Below are positions 5,096 to 6,450 of a DNA stretch of 6,450 nucleotides, piece by piece. The position numbers and the translations under genes were made by a program. Positions within the stretch are counted from its first letter, which is position 1. Every line of letters begins with the position of its first letter. Under the pieces are notes generated by a model, which had not been told where the DNA came from, made no database searches, and saw only the letters and a list, made by a program, of their open reading frames with translations. This stretch comes from Acidobacteria bacterium AH-259-L09 (GTDB taxonomy: Bacteria; Acidobacteriota; UBA6911; RPQK01), in the NCBI GenBank assembly GCA_027717875.1, contig JALLOL010000148.1:1-6450 (forward strand), read 5' to 3'.

Positions 5096-5676
5096 CTATT
5101 GATGACAAATTCAATTAGTGTTCTTAGCTTCAAAACTCAATGCTGCAATAACAAGATCGCCTTGAATTCCGATTATCTCAACTATTGGGCTGACACCTCC
5201 AACAGAAATAAGCCTTCCTGATTTTGCGCCCACTTTCCTGACAAGATCTATAATAGTCCCTGAGATAAGCATTCCTTCATAAGGTTTTATGTCTGGAAGT
5301 CTAATGCGCACAGCATTATCAGAAAGATTGTAGACCTTTCCGGTATCCCAAAACACTTTAACAGTCGTAGGAACATGACCTTTTGGAACCACAAAACCGT
5401 CATGGGTAATGCCGAAAACCGTATGGGCTGCAGGATACTGCTTTTCTAGTTCAGCTTTGTATTCTTGAGCGAACTGTTTGACAATTGCTTCCACGTCAGC
5501 TTTTGAAGCAGTGTCCTTCATTAGATCGGTAACCTTGTCTATCCCCCAGAGGCAAAGAGCTACTATCCCCAGAAGAACACTAATCGCAGTGAGCTTGCTA
5601 GGAAGACTCCATGATCTCCATTGTTTTTTTGATGGCCACAAACTCATGTTCTAAACTCAGTAAAAAAACAGCATAA
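5042..5676 (-). mobile_element. integron gene cassette B, complete (635 bp)
   Basis: The segment runs from the crossover in the GTTATGC box at 5671-5677 to the crossover in GTTAGCT at 5036-5042, and holds one gene followed by attC B. Its first six bases on the minus strand, TTATGC, are the exact reverse complement of GCATAA at the start of its own R'' box (5090-5095). In an excised circular cassette these two would pair in the attC hairpin, so this match is strong evidence that the boundaries are right. The gene starts 29 bases inside the cassette, a usual leader length. No promoter is obvious within it. Confidence 0.78.
5111..5647 (-). CDS. cassette-encoded protein with one N-terminal membrane anchor
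   Basis: The 178-residue product begins with a basic, Trp-rich stretch (WPSKKQWRSWSLPSKLTAI, residues 4-22) leading into one transmembrane segment at about 18-37. A charged helix follows (DTASKADVEAIVKQFAQEY, 45-63), probably a short coiled coil. The rest is a beta-rich domain of about 100 residues (GFVVPKGHVPTTVKVF, then repeated I/V-rich strands). The WSLPSK-plus-anchor opening is one I associate with integron cassette proteins, though that rests on memory. The soluble domain is not recognised; it would face the periplasm or cytoplasm depending on insertion. ATG at 5647 is the natural start; the sequence before it is a weak ribosome-binding site (TTTAGAAC), common in cassettes. It is the only gene of cassette B. 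Confidence 0.8.
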   Translation of the reverse strand: MSLWPSKKQWRSWSLPSKLTAISVLLGIVALCLWGIDKVTDLMKDTASKADVEAIVKQFAQEYKAELEKQYPAAHTVFGITHDGFVVPKGHVPTTVKVFWDTGKVYNLSDNAVRIRLPDIKPYEGMLISGTIIDLVRKVGAKSGRLISVGGVSPIVEIIGIQGDLVIAALSFEAKNTN

Positions 5677-5762
5677 CGGACGGCACGTAAGCTGCAGCGC
5701 CGCGCTACCAACAGTTTCAACAAAGCCGCGCTAGCGGTGCGAGCTTCACGCGCTTGCTAGCC
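5671..5762 (-). other. integron attC recombination site A
   Basis: On the minus strand the 92-bp site runs from an R''-like box GGCTAGC (5756-5762) to the R' box GTTATGC (5671-5677). The arms GCGCGTGAAGCTCGC (5739-5753) and GCAGCTTACGTGC (5683-5695) pair over nearly their whole length, leaving single unpaired bases on one side, as in folded attC sites. A further inner pairing is possible around CCGC-TAGC-GCGG. The stop codon TAG of the upstream gene lies inside the R'' box, a common cassette arrangement. R'' has AGC where AAC is usual, so the site may be altered. The crossover would fall between G5677 and T5676. A run of seven T follows the site. Confidence 0.7.
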
Positions 5763-6450
5763 GGCATCGCGCAAGCTTTGTAGTGACTGGGTGACAAACG
5801 CCTCTCTTAAGAACGTGAGTTCTTCGATACCGAGCACGTTCCGGAGCTTCCCAATCAGCGTCTTAACAGCACGCTCTTCGGTTACAGCTTCGCCTTCCCA
5901 TTCTTCTAAGCCTACGACCTCCGCGAACACGGAATACATTTTCTTTACCCTTTCGATATGCCCTTTGTCACCTGGAAAGTACTGCGCCACATGCGCGCTA
6001 GCCCCAATCTGGCGAAGAGCTGACTCGAAACGGTCCAAGTCGGCCTCAAGGTCTGGAGTAAGCCAGATAGCGTACTTTTGCTGAATGCGGTAGAGCGAGT
6101 CCGAATGCCTGAGAGCTTTTTCGGTCGGACCCTCGCTAAACAGAGTGGAGAGTGTTCGGAACATCTCCTCGACGTATTTCTCGCAAAAGGCCACATGCCG
6201 GTCAAACGCAACATTGGCCATGTGAGAAGTAGCGCCAATCGAGAAGGCGTTCTGAGCCTCCTGCAGCGCCAACGATTTCTCGTATGCCGTTTGATCTCTG
6301 AGAATTTGAAAGAGGGCAAAAAACAGCGCACCGATTGCAGGGATACCGGATAGGGCACGAATAGTATCTCCGAAGGGAAGCAGCGCGGCCGCTGCCAAGG
6401 AAGCCACAAATACGACACCGAGTGTTACATACGTGTTTGGACGTATCATG
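5677..6450 (-). mobile_element. integron gene cassette A, cut by the window edge
   Basis: This segment holds the gene 5757-6449 and attC A; its 5' boundary lies beyond the window. From its R'' box (GGCTAGC) one expects the cassette to begin with a sequence close to TTAGCC shortly to the right of 6450. Confidence 0.6.
5757..6449 (-). CDS. cassette-encoded two-helix membrane protein of unknown function
   Basis: The 230-residue product has two transmembrane segments near the N-terminus (about residues 8-26 and 34-50, joined by the short turn PFGDTIRALSG) and a soluble, largely helical remainder. That part includes EAQNAFSIGATSHMANVAFDRHV (64-86), FCEKYVEEMF (88-97), and a C-terminal region rich in charged helices (ERVKKMYSVFAEVVGLEEW, 166-184). 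The topology predicts a cytoplasmic domain on a membrane hairpin. I recall similar proteins only as hypothetical proteins, often from cassette arrays, and can assign no function. The ATG at 6449 lies one base from the window edge, so its ribosome-binding site is not visible and a longer N-terminus cannot be excluded; MIRPNTYVTLG followed directly by a membrane helix looks like a natural start. The stop TAG lies inside attC A. Confidence 0.8.
   Translation of the reverse strand: MIRPNTYVTLGVVFVASLAAAALLPFGDTIRALSGIPAIGALFFALFQILRDQTAYEKSLALQEAQNAFSIGATSHMANVAFDRHVAFCEKYVEEMFRTLSTLFSEGPTEKALRHSDSLYRIQQKYAIWLTPDLEADLDRFESALRQIGASAHVAQYFPGDKGHIERVKKMYSVFAEVVGLEEWEGEAVTEERAVKTLIGKLRNVLGIEELTFLREAFVTQSLQSLRDAG

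Noticed and set aside
5661..5700. attC A followed by seven T as an intrinsic terminator
   Set aside because: The stem arms have bulges and lie more than ten bases from the T run, so the T run is not directly fused to a stem; transcription through the array is expected in integrons.

Overview
The window looks like the accessory genome of an environmental bacterium. Base composition is moderate (about half G+C by eye), clear Shine-Dalgarno sequences precede the left-hand genes, and there is no rRNA, tRNA or housekeeping marker. The phylum cannot be fixed. The exported-protein gene at the left recalls families common in Acidobacteriota-like genomes, but that is a weak impression.

Left part (1-1140): a gene for an exported protein of unknown function runs on the minus strand (986 to 216). 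One in-frame TAA interrupts it, and a strong rho-independent terminator follows at 141-168. Middle (1139-2900): a two-gene operon on the minus strand encodes an ArdC-type antirestriction protein and a small serine recombinase, with a 4-base ATGA overlap. Its upstream region holds a candidate promoter, dyads, a leader hairpin and four regularly spaced CGCGTG words. Next (3030-3460) are decayed plus-strand coding remnants, including a coiled-coil/transmembrane protein broken by a frameshift.

Right part (about 3500-6450): this is best read as a stretch of integron gene cassettes, all oriented to the left. Two attC-like recombination sites (5036-5095 and 5671-5762) bracket a 635-bp cassette. Its first bases (TTATGC) are the exact complement of the start of its own attC R'' box (GCATAAT), which is a hallmark of a real cassette. 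To its right lies a second cassette with a membrane protein gene whose stop codon sits inside the R'' box. To its left lies a third, decayed cassette whose gene starts without a start codon exactly at the recombination point and carries a frameshift. A DUF4760-like gene further left may be a fourth cassette, flanked by two CACTAAC words, but this is weaker. No integrase or attI is in view. From the cassette orientation they would lie to the right of position 6450, if the array has an integrase at all.

The intact cassette genes encode small membrane-anchored proteins of unknown role. ArdC plus recombinase and integron cassettes are two independent signs of horizontally acquired DNA side by side. 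None of the cassette proteins can be given a function from sequence reading alone.
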